Both the position numbers and the translations under genes were made by a program. From Scilla litardierei (taxonomy: Eukaryota > Streptophyta > Magnoliopsida > Asparagales > Asparagaceae), in assembly GCA_030789695.1 (NCBI GenBank), contig CM061142.1, forward strand, positions 800,783,610 to 800,847,609: 64,000 bases of DNA. Reading direction: 5' to 3'. Position 1 is the first letter of the stretch. Every line of letters begins with the position of its first letter. The notes below the pieces were generated by a model, which did not search any database, was not told the origin of the DNA, and saw nothing but the letters and a program-made list of their open reading frames with translations. This document shows positions 10,321 through 22,205 of the stretch, one piece after another.

Positions 10321-10857
10321 TGACTAAAACACAAAAGGCGGTCCACTTCCTAAATATCTACACATCATCCTCCAAAGTCGACATCTTCTGAGAAGCTCAT
10401 CATCCAAGAAACAAGTATTGAAAACGCTCAGCCAGGTCCAGCAGTACCTTGCAGACACACTGAAGACTGATTCAAAGAATACTTTAGTGGAGTCATCTAC
10501 CAACTTCGAAGAGCATTCCACTCCAGAGCGCCACTTCTTTCCAATAGCCACTAGATGAGTGAAACTTGTATAGATGAGTGATGATTGTATTTTCTTTCAG
10601 AACATGATGGATGTATAGACGAATAGGAGATGATTGTATAGATACATAGGAGATCTGCAAGCCTGAAGCTTGTACAGATCAGGGGGAGCCCCTCGATAGT
10701 TGTACTCTTTTCCCTTAAGCTGCTGGTTTTTCCCACTGGGTTTTCCACAGCTAAGGTTTTAACGAGGCAACCACAGTGGCTCTGGATCCAGAAGTATCCA
10801 CCCCATTAGCATACTGAATACTGAAGTATTCATATGCTTAAACCAAGGTAATGTAGA
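10321..10857 (+). pseudogene. Copia-1 vestigial RNase H and 3' noncoding region
   Basis: The RNase H region is diverged and stops short: the C-terminal half present in Copia-2 (DNAAYIAQL onwards) is absent and replaced by a tail that Copia-5 also has. The noncoding part contains an internal purine tract (ACAGATCAGGGGGAG, 10674-10688) and the motif TTTTTCCCACTGGGTTTTCC with GGTTTTAACGAGGCA (10726-10770), which also occurs in Copia-2 and Copia-5. Confidence 0.7.
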
Positions 10858-11046
10858 GATGAGGGGGAGTGTTGTGAGTTGAGTGAGGCCTTTAGCCTCC
10901 CTTCCCTCATCATCTCACCATTTACTCCCCACTAACTTAGTGGGGAGTCCCTTGGACTTTTAAAGCGAATGAATATATAGAGAGCCATGGCTTATGCCAT
11001 GGCTACTCTTAATTGAGATAATTTTACTCTCCAAAATCCTTTAACA
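10858..11046 (+). repeat. Copia-1 polypurine tract and 3' LTR
   Basis: The purine run GATGAGGGGGAG (10858-10869) directly precedes the LTR at 10870-11046, followed by the target duplication AAACT at 11047-11051. Confidence 0.95.
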
Positions 11047-11051
11047 AAACT

Positions 11052-11169
11052 AAAATAATTCTACGCATTTTAAATTATTCTAGCCATTTAATTTTATCAC
11101 ATCAAATTTTATTAAAACTAATTCTATTACATGAAATAAATTTTCATTCTAACATGAAAATTGAGATTT
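11052..11169. other. AT-rich spacer between Copia-1 and Copia-2
   Basis: No gene. Its end (AAAATTGAGATTTT, 11157-11170) recurs near 38021-38034 on the far side of Copia-2, so both may derive from the same older leader sequence. Confidence 0.4.
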
Positions 11170-11322
11170 TGTTGTGAATGGATATTACTGAGTTGGTTAG
11201 GATCACGGCTTATCTTATAAATAAGACCGTATATATTGTATCTTATCCATCTACGCTCCTCCTCTACTATAAATAAAGAGCTAGGGGTTCCTCCCCCAGA
11301 TGATGATTCATCTATCAGCACG
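11170..11322 (+). repeat. Copia-2 5' LTR and primer site
   Basis: The LTR, 11170-11310, contains a TATA box (TATAAATA, 11268-11275). It is followed by TCTATCAGCACG (11311-11322), the same unusual primer-site core as Copia-1. Confidence 0.88.
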
Positions 11323-11639
11323 AGCCTCCAAATAGAGATTCCACACAAATTCCAATTGTTGCAAAAGCGAAGGAAAAGTGGGAGATCCACGAGCGTGGCG
11401 TCATCTACCTCAAACGGACGTCATCATTCATGCGTAGGCTTCGTTCAACTGTCGCTAGATCCAGAGGACGGATCTAGGGTATTTCTCGCTAAAAATCTAA
11501 CTTTTATCATGCACATGATTGTTTTCTCCATAAATCTCGCAAGATCGGAGTGGAAATAGGGTTTGATACCTATATCGATGATTTTTATCGTCTAAAAATC
11601 TTGTTTTATCATGATTTTAATCTGAAATTAAATAAAAAC

Positions 11640-12170
11640 CATCCCAAACCCCCAGCCTATACGGCCACGCCTGAAGTGAGGGGGCACCACCCGTATTCGA
11701 AACCCCTCCCCCCCTCGCCTGAAGAGGAGAGGGACGCCGCGCGTATTTGAACTCCCCCCCCCGCCTGAAGCGGAAGGGGAGCCACCCGTATTTGAACCTC
11801 CCCCCTCCCCGCCTGATGCAAAGGGGGCGCCACCCGATTACCACCCCCCCGCCTGATGCGAGGGGGGAGCCGCCTGAAGCGAGGGGGAGCCGCCTGAAGC
11901 GATGGGGGAGCCACTCGTATTCGAACCTCCCCTCCCCGCCTGAAGCGAAAGGGGGCGCCATCGTAATCAAACCCCCTGCCTGAAGCAGAGGGGGGGCGCC
12001 GCCGTGACCGACCCCCCCCGGCCTGAAGCCCGAGGGGGCACCGCCTATAGACCCCCCTACCTGAAGACGGGGGTTTGTCGTCCCCATTTCCCCACGCGCT
12101 CCGACTGGGGCTTTCGTCCCGAACCCCCCCTCTTGCAGCTGGGGCCCTTCCCCAGCCCTGCGTCGACAAT
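11640..12170 (+). repeat. Copia-2 leader: C-run/G-run hairpin array
   Basis: About ten imperfect units of roughly 30-60 bp, each with a C-run, a loop core GCCTGAAGC (or GCCTGATGC) and a G-run, with spacers such as CACCCGTATTCGAA. Each unit can fold into a strong hairpin. A 233-codon frame on the other strand is an artefact of the array. The loop core GCCTGAAGC is also the heart of several units of the Copia-1 GGGCC array. Confidence 0.88.
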
Positions 12171-12672
12171 GAAGAGGGGCAATGGTGGCAACCCTAGCCG
12201 TCACCCCTCCCCTCTCTCGCATGAAATGGGCCGCAAGCGCATAACAAAAAACAAAAAATAAAATTTTTGAATGCGGGCCTGTAGCCTGTATCTCCTCTGC
12301 GAGCTTTTGCCCGTACAACAGAAAAACAGAACAGAAATAAAAGGGGAGGGGGCCAAAATATAGATTAAAAATGTTTTGGGGGGCCTAAAAATTACATAAA
12401 AATCATGATAAAATTAGGGACTGAAATGGGATTTTAAGAGGACTTGTGGGTGTTTATTGGGGTAAAGGAAAAGGAAAACTCCTTCTTTTTTCATGTAGAA
12501 CATGTCATTTTGGGCTCTTTTCAAACTCTTCTGAATAATCCCAACTAGCACAACTTTTTGCATTATATGATGCCTTTTTAGGATCATAATTATATGCTAT
12601 GCATCACTTTTAATGGCTTATTCTGTGGATAAACTGATATTCTGTTGTGCAATATTAACTTAATAATTAGGA
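12171..12672 (+). other. Copia-2 leader, unstructured part
   Basis: Noncoding; a single GGGCCTGTAGCC near 12274 is a lone relative of the Copia-1 hairpin array. Confidence 0.55.
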
Positions 12673-12737
12673 AGATCCCGTGACCGCTCTGCCGTTAGTC
12701 ACTTAACCAAACGGTGTATGACGTTGCCCGGTGGTCC
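12673..12737 (+). promoter_or_regulatory. Conserved folded leader block, Copia-2 copy
   Basis: It has the same order as in Copia-1: GACCGC (12682-12687), GTTAGT, AACGGTGTATGACGT, then GTGGTCC (from 12731). The outer stem is unchanged; the inner stem is shortened to CCGTT with AACGG. Confidence 0.8.
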
Positions 12738-12856
12738 AATAATTATTAAGTATTCAAATTGTTTATCATTCTGTGAATATGATGCCTGTGATGAAAATGT
12801 CTGCTGAAAATATTTTGTTGAGCACAAATTTTTGCATGGATGGCTAATTGTGGTTT

Positions 12857-13109
12857 TGGATCGGCTGTTTAAGTATCACATTTTACTTTCCTGTACTTTC
12901 CTTTTCCTTTTGAGAGAAATTGTAGTGATGAAAATATGTAATGTCCAAGACCGACGACTACTTTTCATGGAGACGGAGGCCACATTTAAAGATATGTAAA
13001 TGGGACCCACATGGTTTCCAAAGTTGTAATCTCTTTTTTCACTTTCATTTGTGTAACATGGACTGTAATACGAACTTTGGACTCTTTTTATGTGGGATTG
13101 GCCGATCCA
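12857..13109 (+). promoter_or_regulatory. Long-range stem in the Copia-2 leader
   Basis: TGGATCGGC (12857-12865) pairs with GCCGATCCA (13101-13109). Compared with Copia-1 the outer pair changes from G-C to T-A on both arms, a compensated change. Confidence 0.7.
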
Positions 13110-13202
13110 CGCAATTAGCTCTTCATTTAAAAATTGCCTCCATATGAAAATGTTTATTGTATAAAGTATTAATTCATGCAAATTTGTGCTCTGCTAGATA
13201 AA

Positions 13203-14156
13203 ATGGCCAAATCTCAAGTATCGATTTCGAAGTGCTGGATGCATCAGGAAGAAATTATCTGAGCTGGCAGCTCGATGTGAAAGTTCACCTGTTGGCCAAG
13301 TCCCTCATTTCTGCTGTGACTAAAAATGAAAATAGCGATATAGAAAAGGCGCAAGCCATCATCTATATTCGTCGCCATGTGGACAAGCCCCTAAAAGCTG
13401 AATACCTTACAGTCGAATATCCACTTGAGCTGTGTACTGCCCTTGAGGATAGATATAAACATCAGAAAGATGTTATACTACCATGGGCACGATATGAGTG
13501 GGAAAACCTGAGACTGCAGGACTTCAAGTCCATAGTTGAGTACAACTCAGATCTCTTTAGCATCACCTCACGCCTGAAGCTGTGTGGTAAAAGGTCTCAG
13601 AAGATCACATGCTAGAAAAGACGTACACGTATTTCCATAAAAAGGATGTGATACTGATGCAGCAATACCGTGAACGAAAGTTCACCAAGTATTCTGAGCT
13701 GCTGTCATGTTTACTCATGGCTGAACAAAACAGAGAGCTTCTCCTTGCCACTCACAACATGCGCCACCGGCACTGCCCCCTCCCAGAAGCTCACAATGCA
13801 TCTTCTTCTAGAAAGAAGAGAGACAACGAAAGTAAAGAAAGGCAACATGAAGGGGGACAGAACAAAAGAGCCAGAGGCCAAGTCCAGTAGCGAAGAAATG
13901 AAGGGAAGTGGAAGTTCACTTGGCATAGACAAGACAATAACAAAAATGAAGCACCCCCACCCAAGAGGGAATGGGAAGACCAGTGCCATAATTGTGGCAT
14001 GAAAGGCCACTGGTCTAGAGTGTGCAGAACTCTGCGGCATCTCCAGGAATTGTATAAAGAGAACATGAAAAAGAAAGCTGAAACAAACCTAGTGACCACA
14101 CTCTTCCAGTCAAGTTTACAGCTGACGACTTCGAAACCAACGACCTGCTTGATTAG
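13203..14156 (+). pseudogene. gag: Copia-2 gag with frameshifts
   Basis: This is the same Gag type as Copia-1, and better preserved: FEVLDASGRNYLSW, then AIIYIRRHVDKPLKAEYL, then LQDFKSIVEYNSDLF, then MLEKTYTYFHKKD, and an intact zinc knuckle CHNCGMKGHWSRVC near 13984-14025. A one-base loss after the ATG at 13203, a frameshift near 13590 and another near 13760 break the frame. It ends at TAG, 14154-14156. Gag would package the element RNA; this copy cannot make the full protein. Confidence 0.88.
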
Positions 14157-14289
14157 CCTCTATTTTTATCTTAGCAATTTGTTTTGAGAACATTTTATGT
14201 TATGAGAGCATTTGAATTATGTAATTTGTTTTTGAATGAAAAATTTGATTATGTTCCTGAAATACAAATGTTTTATTCATCTTTTATAA

Positions 14290-17055
14290 ATAGATCGCTC
14301 TCATGACTGCTTAGTAGACAGTGCTTCAACACATACGATCCTTCAGTATAAATGCCATTTTCATAGCATTATACCATACAAAAGCCCTGTAAATACAATT
14401 TCAGGGCCATCGAATATAATTGAAGGTTCTGGGAATGCAACTTTGTTGCTCCCAAATGAAGAGAAATTAAAATAAAGGATGCACTATTCTCTCCAAATTC
14501 CAACCGAAACTTACTAAGTTTCAAGGAGATCCGTTTAAAAGGATTCCATTTGGAAACAACAAATGTAAATGAAAAAGAATTATTGCATGTAACGTCTCAA
14601 GAAAAAGGAGTAAAATCCATATTTGAACGTTTTGAGAGCCTTTCATCCAGCCTCTACCATACAAAGATTCGGAGAGGGGAAGCTAATTTGACGGAGCACC
14701 TGAAGTGCCCGACGTCAGCCAATTTTTTACTTTGTCATGATAGACTTGGCCACCCTGTATTTGTGATGATGCACCGCATCTTATCTCAATCCCATGGGCA
14801 TAACCTGAAGAACCAGAAGATTCTTCAGAAGGGAGAATTCCTTTGCATCCCATGCTTCAAGGGGAAATTAATAACAAGACCATCACCACTAAAAGTGGAT
14901 ATCGAATCTCCAAGATTTCTCGAAATAATACAAGGAGACAAATGTGGACATATCCACCTCCCTAGTGGGCCATTTCGGTATTTTATGGAACTGATTGATG
15001 CATCCTCAAAATATACGTATGTGTGTCTACTATCGACCCGTAACTTAGCTTTTCCAAAGCATTGGCGCAAATAATAAAGTTACGGGCGTATTTTTCAGAC
15101 AACCAAATAAAGAAAATACGTCTAGATAATGCTGGGGAATTTACCTTCAGGTCATTTCAAGAGTACTGACATGCAACGGGAATAGAAATTGAACATCCAG
15201 TGCCGCATGTTCATACCCAAAACGGGTTGGCAGAGTCACTGATAAAAAGACTCCAATGGATTGCACGTCCATTGTTAATGAAATCCCAGTTGCCGATGGA
15301 TGCATGGGGACATGCAATTCTGCATGCTGCATCGTTAATAAAAATAAGAGCAGCTGGAGTTCAGAGTCTCTCTATAATGCAACTTGCACATGGAGTGCCA
15401 CCGAACATTTCTCATTTGAGATATTCGGTTGTGCAATTTACATCCCCATTGCATCACCACAGAGGATAAAAAAGGGTCATCAACGTCGCCTAGGTATCTA
15501 TGTATGGTTTGACTCACCCTCAATAATATGATACCTAGAACCCTAAACGGGGGACGCATTTAAGGCATGCATTGAAGACTATGAATTTGATGAGAAAATT
15601 TTCCCCAAAAATGGGCCCAGACACTGAAAAATCTAGTGTGAAACACATCATAATGTGGGATACAAAAAGTTTGACCCACTATGATCTGGTACAAAACAAT
15701 GTGAAGATGAGATCCTGAAGATCCTCCACATACAGGACACTGTCCACCGATTACCGGACTCATTCACTGACAACTAGAAGATTGTCAGATCACACATCCC
15801 TGCTGCAGATACTCCAACTAGGATTGACATCCCCGAGAATGGATACAATCCAACAGCAGCAGAAGTGGCTGCACCTCAATATAAATGAGGCAGACCACCA
15901 GGCTCCAAGGATAAAAATCCAAGAAAAAGAAAAATATCCGGAGACCTTGGGACGATACCCCCACAGAGAAATGAGCTCATATCCGTATCATCTCCCCTCC
16001 CGGAATCCACTGCAGAGGAACTGCCGGGAGAAACTGTAATATCATTAAATTATGTACATATAATGAAGGCGTTGGATAGAAAGAGTACAGTCATCGATGA
16101 TGACTTTACATTTCATATTGCCATTCACGTCGTCGGAAGCGACGATGATCATGATCCACATTCTGTTACTGAATGCAAACGTAGAAATGATTGGCCAAAG
16201 TGGAATCAGGCAAAAGAAGCTGAGTTAGACTCACTTAAGAAACGCAAATTCTTTGGGCAAATAGTCCAGACACATACTGGTGTTATACCTGTGGGATACA
16301 AATGGGTATTCGTGAGAAAAAGAAATGAAAATAATAAGATCGCACGCTACAAAGCAAGGCTTGTAGTGCAAGGATTTTCCTGAAGACCAGGTATTAACTA
16401 TAATGAAACATACTCCCTGGTCATGGATGCGATCACTTTTCGACTTCTGATAAGCTTAACAGCAAAAGAAGGTTTAGATATGCAGCTAATGAATGTTGTG
16501 ACTGCATATCTATACGGTAATCTCGACAATGAGATATACAAGAAACTTCCTGATGGCTTTTCAATTCCTACTGAATTAAAAGATAGACCTCGGGACGTCT
16601 ACACTGTTAAGCTTCAAAGATTATTGTATGGTCTTAAACAATCGGAAAGGATGTGGTATAACAGACTGAGTGAATTCCTTTTACAACAAGGATTCAACAA
16701 AATGAAGTCTGTCCTTGCACCTTTATAAGATCAAATGAAAAAGGATTCGTCATAATAGCAGTCTACGTAGACGATTTGAACCTCATTGGATCTCCAGAAG
16801 AGATCACTGAGATATCTGTAAGCCTGACAAAAGAATTCGAAATGAAAGACCTAGGCAAAACGAAATTCTACCTTGACTTACAGATTGAACATTTTAAAGA
16901 CAGAATCCTATTACACCAAACCACATATACGAAGCAAATGTTGCAAAGATTTCATATGGACCAATGTCATCCACTTAGTACACCTATGGTGGTACGATCT
17001 CTGGATGCACATAAAGATACCTTCCGGCCGCTGGAAGAGGGAAAGGATATACTTG
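14290..17055 (+). pseudogene. pol: Copia-2 pol, first part (protease, integrase, reverse transcriptase)
   Basis: The protease motif VDSASTHTIL is near 14308 (active elements usually have DSG). The pre-integrase zinc region is near 14700-14870. Integrase pieces are HIHLPSGPFRYF near 14960, LDNAGEF near 15125 and NGLAESLIKRLQW near 15223. The linker RIDIPENGYNP is near 15820. Reverse transcriptase pieces are WVFVRKRNENNKIARYKARL near 16300, NVVTAYLYGNLDNEIYKKLP near 16490 and YVDDLNLIGS near 16764. The first catalytic Asp (DVVTAYL in Copia-1) is Asn here. Several stops and frameshifts are present. The frame is cut at 17055 and continues at 36728. Confidence 0.9.
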
Positions 17056-18780
17056 TGTAATGCCCTACGTAGCTACTGCACAAGTACTAGAGGGGGGTGA
17101 ATAGTACTTTAAAATAATTAAGAAGATAATTCCTAATTATCTTGCAAACTCAACCAACAATGCGGAAAAGTAAATATTGACAACAAAGAAATGCAATCGC
17201 AAACAAACAATTTAACAGGTTCGGATCCACCCAAGTCTCCCCGACTTGTTCCCGGTGATCCTACGTCCCAAACACCAGGATCCCCTCCGGATACTTGAGT
17301 TAGAAACTTCTAACTCAAATTTGCACTATGAAATACTTGTAGAAACCTCTACAAGATCAAATCATACACAAATCAAAATGTGACTCCCACAAACCGGGAT
17401 CACAAACAAACTCTCACAACCGAGAGTAAAACACTTACAATATCAAAGTAAATGAAATACGAAATTCTTACCGACAAAATCATATGCCTTGAGTATACTT
17501 ACGAATTAGGGCAAAACGGATTTTGGGAAAGATGAAGGCACCAAACCCTAGCTCCAAGATGTAGATCAACGATGGGAGCCTAGGAAGATGTTGGTGACCT
17601 AGAATCAAGCTCTTGGCTTGGAAGGCTCACAATGGAGAGAAACTCTTTTGAGGATATTGGCTCAAAGAGTGAGGGAGAGATTCTAGTGAGGAAGAGAGAG
17701 CTTAGAAATAGCTTGAGAAAACTCCTCTCTTAGGTCTGAAATAACTTTGATAATGGACCTCTAACCTTGCCTCAAACGAATCAGGTTTGTATTTATAGAG
17801 GCAAGAAAAATCGTGCTCAAAAGATTCCCAACGGTCATATTTCTGAAGCAGTTAGTCGGTCTAAGAAGGATCACTGACCGACTAGATTCACATCTAGTCG
17901 GTCGGTGAATCAACATGAACCGACTAACAGATCGACAGCCAAAAGAGAAAGTTCAGACAATAAGGAACTAGTCGGTCTAAGAAGACTTACCAACCGACTA
18001 GTTTCACAACTAGTCGGTCGATGAGTGTTCTTTGACCGACTAAGAGTCGAAATCGAATAGGCTGAATACAAGTACAGCTAGTCGGTTTAAGAACAACTTC
18101 CAACCGACTAGTTTCTCAACTAGTCGTTCTGTCGATGTGCTTTGACCGACTAACTGTAAACAGTAAGATAGGCTGTACAGGGGCAATGATAACTAGTCGG
18201 TCTGAGAAGGATTCCTAACCGACTAGATCGTCATCTAGTCGGTCGGTGAACCTTCTTGGACCGACTAATTGATCAACAGGGAAAGAGCTGAAATGAGCGA
18301 GGACATCTAGTCGGTTCATGAAGAGTTACCGACCGACTAGATCGTCATCTAGTCGGTTGGTACTTCTACTTGAACCAACTAAGATGCACTAGAAGCCGAG
18401 GGAAGAAGCGATAGGCTTCGGGAAAGTTTCTAATGGCTTCTAAGATAATCCTATCTCTAAGATATGAGCGAAATGAAGATTATAATGTAAGTCCTACTCA
18501 AGGCTTAACATTCTATTCTATGAAGCTAGAAGACAATAAATATAAACAAGACGAACCGTCTTCAAAGCTTCAATCTTCACTCTTGACTTCAATAAAACTC
18601 CTTGAGCTTCAACGAAGCTTCAGGCGCACGATCACGCGTATTGAGAAGTCTTGAGACGTCGCTTTTGATGTACGTATTCTTTTGGCGACGATCTCCATAA
18701 CTGCGCTCACAAAGAGTTAGTACGAGATATTTATGTTTGTTCATCATCCAAAACCAAATCCGGGGAATCAATACTCAACA
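17056..18780 (-). repeat. SireA left LTR (3' LTR, minus strand)
   Basis: 1,725 bp. On the plus strand it starts TGTAATGCCCTACG and ends ATACTCAACA; on the minus strand it follows the purine tract at 18781. It contains an array of CTAGTCGGTC / GACCGACTAG palindromes at 17851-18385 and a minus-strand TATA box (rc TATTTATA, 17790-17797). It is flanked on its left by the target duplication ACTTG (17051-17055), whose partner is at 36723-36727. Its end carries ACTAGAGGGGGGTGAATAG, also found in the SireB and SireC LTRs. Confidence 0.93.
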
Positions 18781-19568
18781 TTCTCCCCCTTTTTGGTGAT
18801 GACAAACCAACATAAATAATAATCAATAATAGTGATTCAAATGAAATTTACTTACTTCCCCTGCATTGATGACACGTTAGTTCCGTATTCAATAATATTC
18901 ATACGCATCAAGCAGACGAGGGAAATATAAAATATGAATCAATTATTGACATATAGGATCTAAATCCATTTTTATATCTTCACTCCCCCTGAATCTAACA
19001 TATCAAATTAGATTCATGGTAAATTTCTTTGAATTATTAATTAGCACATCGTCATTATTAATTCTCTCCCCCTTTGGCATAAGCAAAAAGGGCGGGAGGA
19101 GATCAACGACAAATACAATGACTAAAAATAAAAGCACGAGAGTCGAAGAATACGACCACGGTCCAAATGACACCAATGTAAAATACCGAAGAAACTCAAA
19201 GCATGCCAACGTGACCATAGGCGAAAATCGAAAAACGAAATCATCAAACCATAGGCGAAAATCGAAAAATGAAATCATCAAACCATAGGTGAAAATCGAA
19301 AAACGAAATCATCAAAACTCAAATCAATTTCACGTATTGAGTTTTGGAACATACTCTCCAATATCAACATTCTTGGTTAATTAAGTGCACGGAAAACAAT
19401 TCTATGTTTTTCATAAAATCAATTCTATTTAACCAAGTTAATCGTCGAGCGACGAAATCAACATCAGAGACAAATAAATCCAATTAGAAAACCAAATGAA
19501 GCAAATTGATACCAAAAGTAACATGCAAAAGTGTTATGCCAAAGAAAATAGATAGTGTAATTTTAGCC
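18781..19568 (-). other. SireA 3' noncoding region with several polypurine tracts
   Basis: The terminal tract is TTCTCCCCCTTTTTGG (18781-18796). Further copies of the type CTCCCCCT follow near 18857, 18984 and 19066. The stretch aligns with the same region of SireC from 49165. Multiple polypurine tracts before the LTR are typical of Sireviruses. The frames here are not genes. SireB inserted at TAGCC (19564-19568). Confidence 0.8.
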
Positions 19569-20914
19569 TGTAAGGATCAATACACTAGAGGGGGGTGAAT
19601 AGTGTATATTAAAAAAATGTTGTAAATAAAATGTTAGTAATATTTGCAAAGATGGCACAGAAATAAAATGACAAGTACTGAATTTAAATTAATCGCAAAC
19701 ATAGAGATTTATTCTGGTTCGGATCCTTGTGATCCTACTCCAGTCCTCTACCCCGTAGAGATTTTCAATCCACTATAATCACTTTCCCCGCAAGCACAAA
19801 CTTACAAAAATGGCGACACTCCCCGTGTCCCAAACTTTGTACAATCTCTAAACAGAGATTCAAACCTGTTAAATAATGAAAAAAAACACATATAGCCTTG
19901 TTATAAATTTCAGAGAATGAATTCATGGATGGTGTTTAGAAGATGAACTTCAAGATGTATAAGATATGTAATGAAGAGCAATACTTGAAGTTCTCTGGTT
20001 CATAAAAGAAGAGAGAGATCAATCGATTTCTTCTTGCAATTATGAACACAAACAACTTTCCAAAATGATGTTGAAAATCCAAGTTCTTCCGTTCTTAAAC
20101 GAAGAAAGAAATCTAATGATTTATTCTTACAAATAAGAAAAGAACAACTAATGGCCTAAAGCTTTAGAAAATAAAAGACTTGATTTCAACAAATAAGAGA
20201 GTAAAGAGGAGGAAAGTGAGTGAAGAGAAAGAGAGGGTCTACCCCTCTATTTATAGTGTTTAGGGACGGTTGGGGACTGTAGTTAACGTTGGAAAATGGG
20301 CAAGAACTGTCCCTGAAAATTTGGGATCAAAACGGCTAGTTTTGAAATTGGTCGACCAAAAGGACAATTGATCGACCAAAATTTAGAGAGAGAATTTTGA
20401 ACGTTGGAAGGCAGTTCTAGAATCTACACGGTTATGGGAGTTAGCATATATAATCCCATAGTCAAATTCGAAGGTTTAAAATTGGTCGACCAAAATGGGG
20501 TTATTGGCTGCCAATTTTCAAAGTTGCGAATTTTCGAAATTGGGAAGTGTAGATCTCTGAGTAATGGAACATAGATGACTAAGACATATTATCACAAGGC
20601 TTTGTGACTCTAATAAAGTAAATTTGACAATGATTACATAAAGCCGTAGATAGGACTGCATCTGTAACTAAATCTGAGAAGCTTCTTTGCAGGAGATCCT
20701 TATCAAGTGATTATATATCCAAGTCGTGGATTTAGGTGCCTTTGTCTTTCCAGCTTCATGAATGATATATCTGATTGAGTATGCATGAAGATATCTCATT
20801 TGTGTGGAACTCAGCATTGATTTGTATCTGCATACATAGAGTTAGTAGCACTGAATGTGTTTGTCATATCAAAACCATATGGGAATAGAAATATGGAATT
20901 ATGAAATTCCAACA
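19569..20914 (-). repeat. SireB 3' LTR
   Basis: 1,346 bp. The plus-strand ends are TGTAAGGATCAATACAC and AATTCCAACA. The palindrome TTGGTCGACCAA occurs at 20348-20359 and 20482-20493, with a near copy (ATCGACCAA) at 20370. The minus-strand TATA box (rc TATTTATA) is at 20248-20255, so the palindromes lie just upstream of the promoter. Confidence 0.9.
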
Positions 20915-22205
20915 TTCTCCCCCCTTTTGATGATGACAAACATGAAAAAATATATATCGTTAAAATTTGAACATATCAGATATACTCCCCCTGAATATGT
21001 GGAGTTTGTGAATACTCCCCCTGAGTAGATGAAATATAATCTCCCCCTTTGGAATTCTCAAAAAGAGGGAAATAACAGTTAGTTAAAAATTAAGTGAGAA
21101 AATAGGAGGGAAATATAAAAAAATGGAGTATATTGCCTAAAAAGGGAACAAAAGTCCGTCATTGGTGGAAAATGATTTGTAGGCCGGATAAAGTGTATAG
21201 GCCGAAATAAAGAGCAGGCCATGAAAAATAATGAATGGGCAGGCCATGAAAAATACGGACTAATTCAGGCCTAAAATGGAAGGTCAGTAAAAAATAATGT
21301 AAAACAGGGAGCATATAGTAGTGTCCCAAAAAAAATTAGAAATAATGACTTGTGGCAGTAGTGCGAAAAACCCATATGAGATAATATTTGTGTGCCAACA
21401 AAGGAGAATTAGTGGAGAAAAAAATAGATGGGTATATATCCAAATATAACCTATATGGAAAAATATGTGGGCATGGAATTATATTCTGTAAAAAAATGCT
21501 AAAAGTGCCAAAATGAGGAAAAATATAAGTAACATATAACAAAAATTAGTCCAAGTATAAGAGAATATGGAGAGAGCAACATAAGGAGGCCAAGGCTGCA
21601 AAAAAATGCAAATATCAGGATGTAGGAAAAATGAGGTATATTGTAGATTGGCCTACTAAATATAAAGGGAAAAAATATGTGGCCATAGAAATGGCTATAG
21701 CACAAAAACATGAAAAGAAAGACACAAACATGAACAGATTATGCAATGGATTATAAAATTAAGTCAAATGAACAACATACTAAAAACAGGGACTAACAGA
21801 ACAACCATGTACATAATAGCCAACGAAGGGAAGAAACAACATCATACAAAGACTGAGGCGAAAGTACAGACATCCCATATATCGAAGTTACCAAAACAGC
21901 CCATTGGCTTGAACAACATACATCAGAGACATCATATGAACTACAACAGAACAACAAAATAACATAACAATCCCAACTGTCTGAATACCAATATAACGAC
22001 ATAATCAACATGACCACTGAACCAACATAATCACTGAACCACAGACCCCCAAAGTTCCTATAGAACAACATCAATAAAGCAAGAAACCATCACCAGAAAG
22101 AGCACCAAACACCTATGTAAGGAGTATCCGAAAGTACCCAAACCAACCAGAACAGAACCATCATGTTACCCACGAAAAACAGCGAAAAACAGGGCCGGAA
22201 GATGA
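20915..22205 (-). other. SireB polypurine tracts and 3' noncoding region
   Basis: The terminal tract TTCTCCCCCCTTTTGATG starts at 20915; further CTCCCCCTGA or CTCCCCCTTT copies lie near 20984, 21013 and 21041. The rest is AT-rich and noncoding; the small frames are not supported. Confidence 0.75.

Larger units (their letters stand above)
4284..11046 (+). mobile_element. Copia-1: complete short-LTR Ty1/copia element
   Basis: Bounded by two 177-bp LTRs (4284-4460 and 10870-11046) that start TGTTGTGAG and end TTTAACA, with a perfect 5-bp target duplication AAACT at 4279-4283 and 11047-11051. The LTRs differ at about 3 positions by eye, so the insertion is fairly young. The coding region is nevertheless riddled with stops and frameshifts and has lost part of RNase H, which suggests that it was defective when it inserted. 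Order: LTR, primer site, 2.3-kb leader with hairpin arrays, gag, decayed pol, polypurine tract, LTR. Confidence 0.95.
11170..17055 (+). mobile_element. Copia-2, left part (5' LTR to reverse transcriptase)
   Basis: A Ty1/copia element of the Copia-1 group with very short, 141-bp LTRs (11170-11310 and 37654-37794; TGTTGTGAATGG...ATGATNCA). It is interrupted in the reverse transcriptase at ACTTG (17051-17055) and resumes at 36723. Without the insert it would be about 7 kb. The LTRs differ at about 8 positions by eye, so it is older than Copia-1. No target duplication is visible (flanks GATTT and TAACA). Confidence 0.92.

Noticed and set aside
11617..12318. 233-codon open frame on the minus strand, Gly/Pro/Arg-rich
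   Set aside because: It is the translation of the Copia-2 hairpin array; overlapping frames are also open on both strands, and no domain is visible.
17851..18385. CRISPR-like regularly spaced repeats in the SireA LTR
   Set aside because: The repeats are palindromes in a plant LTR promoter region with related spacers; there are no cas genes and the setting is eukaryotic.
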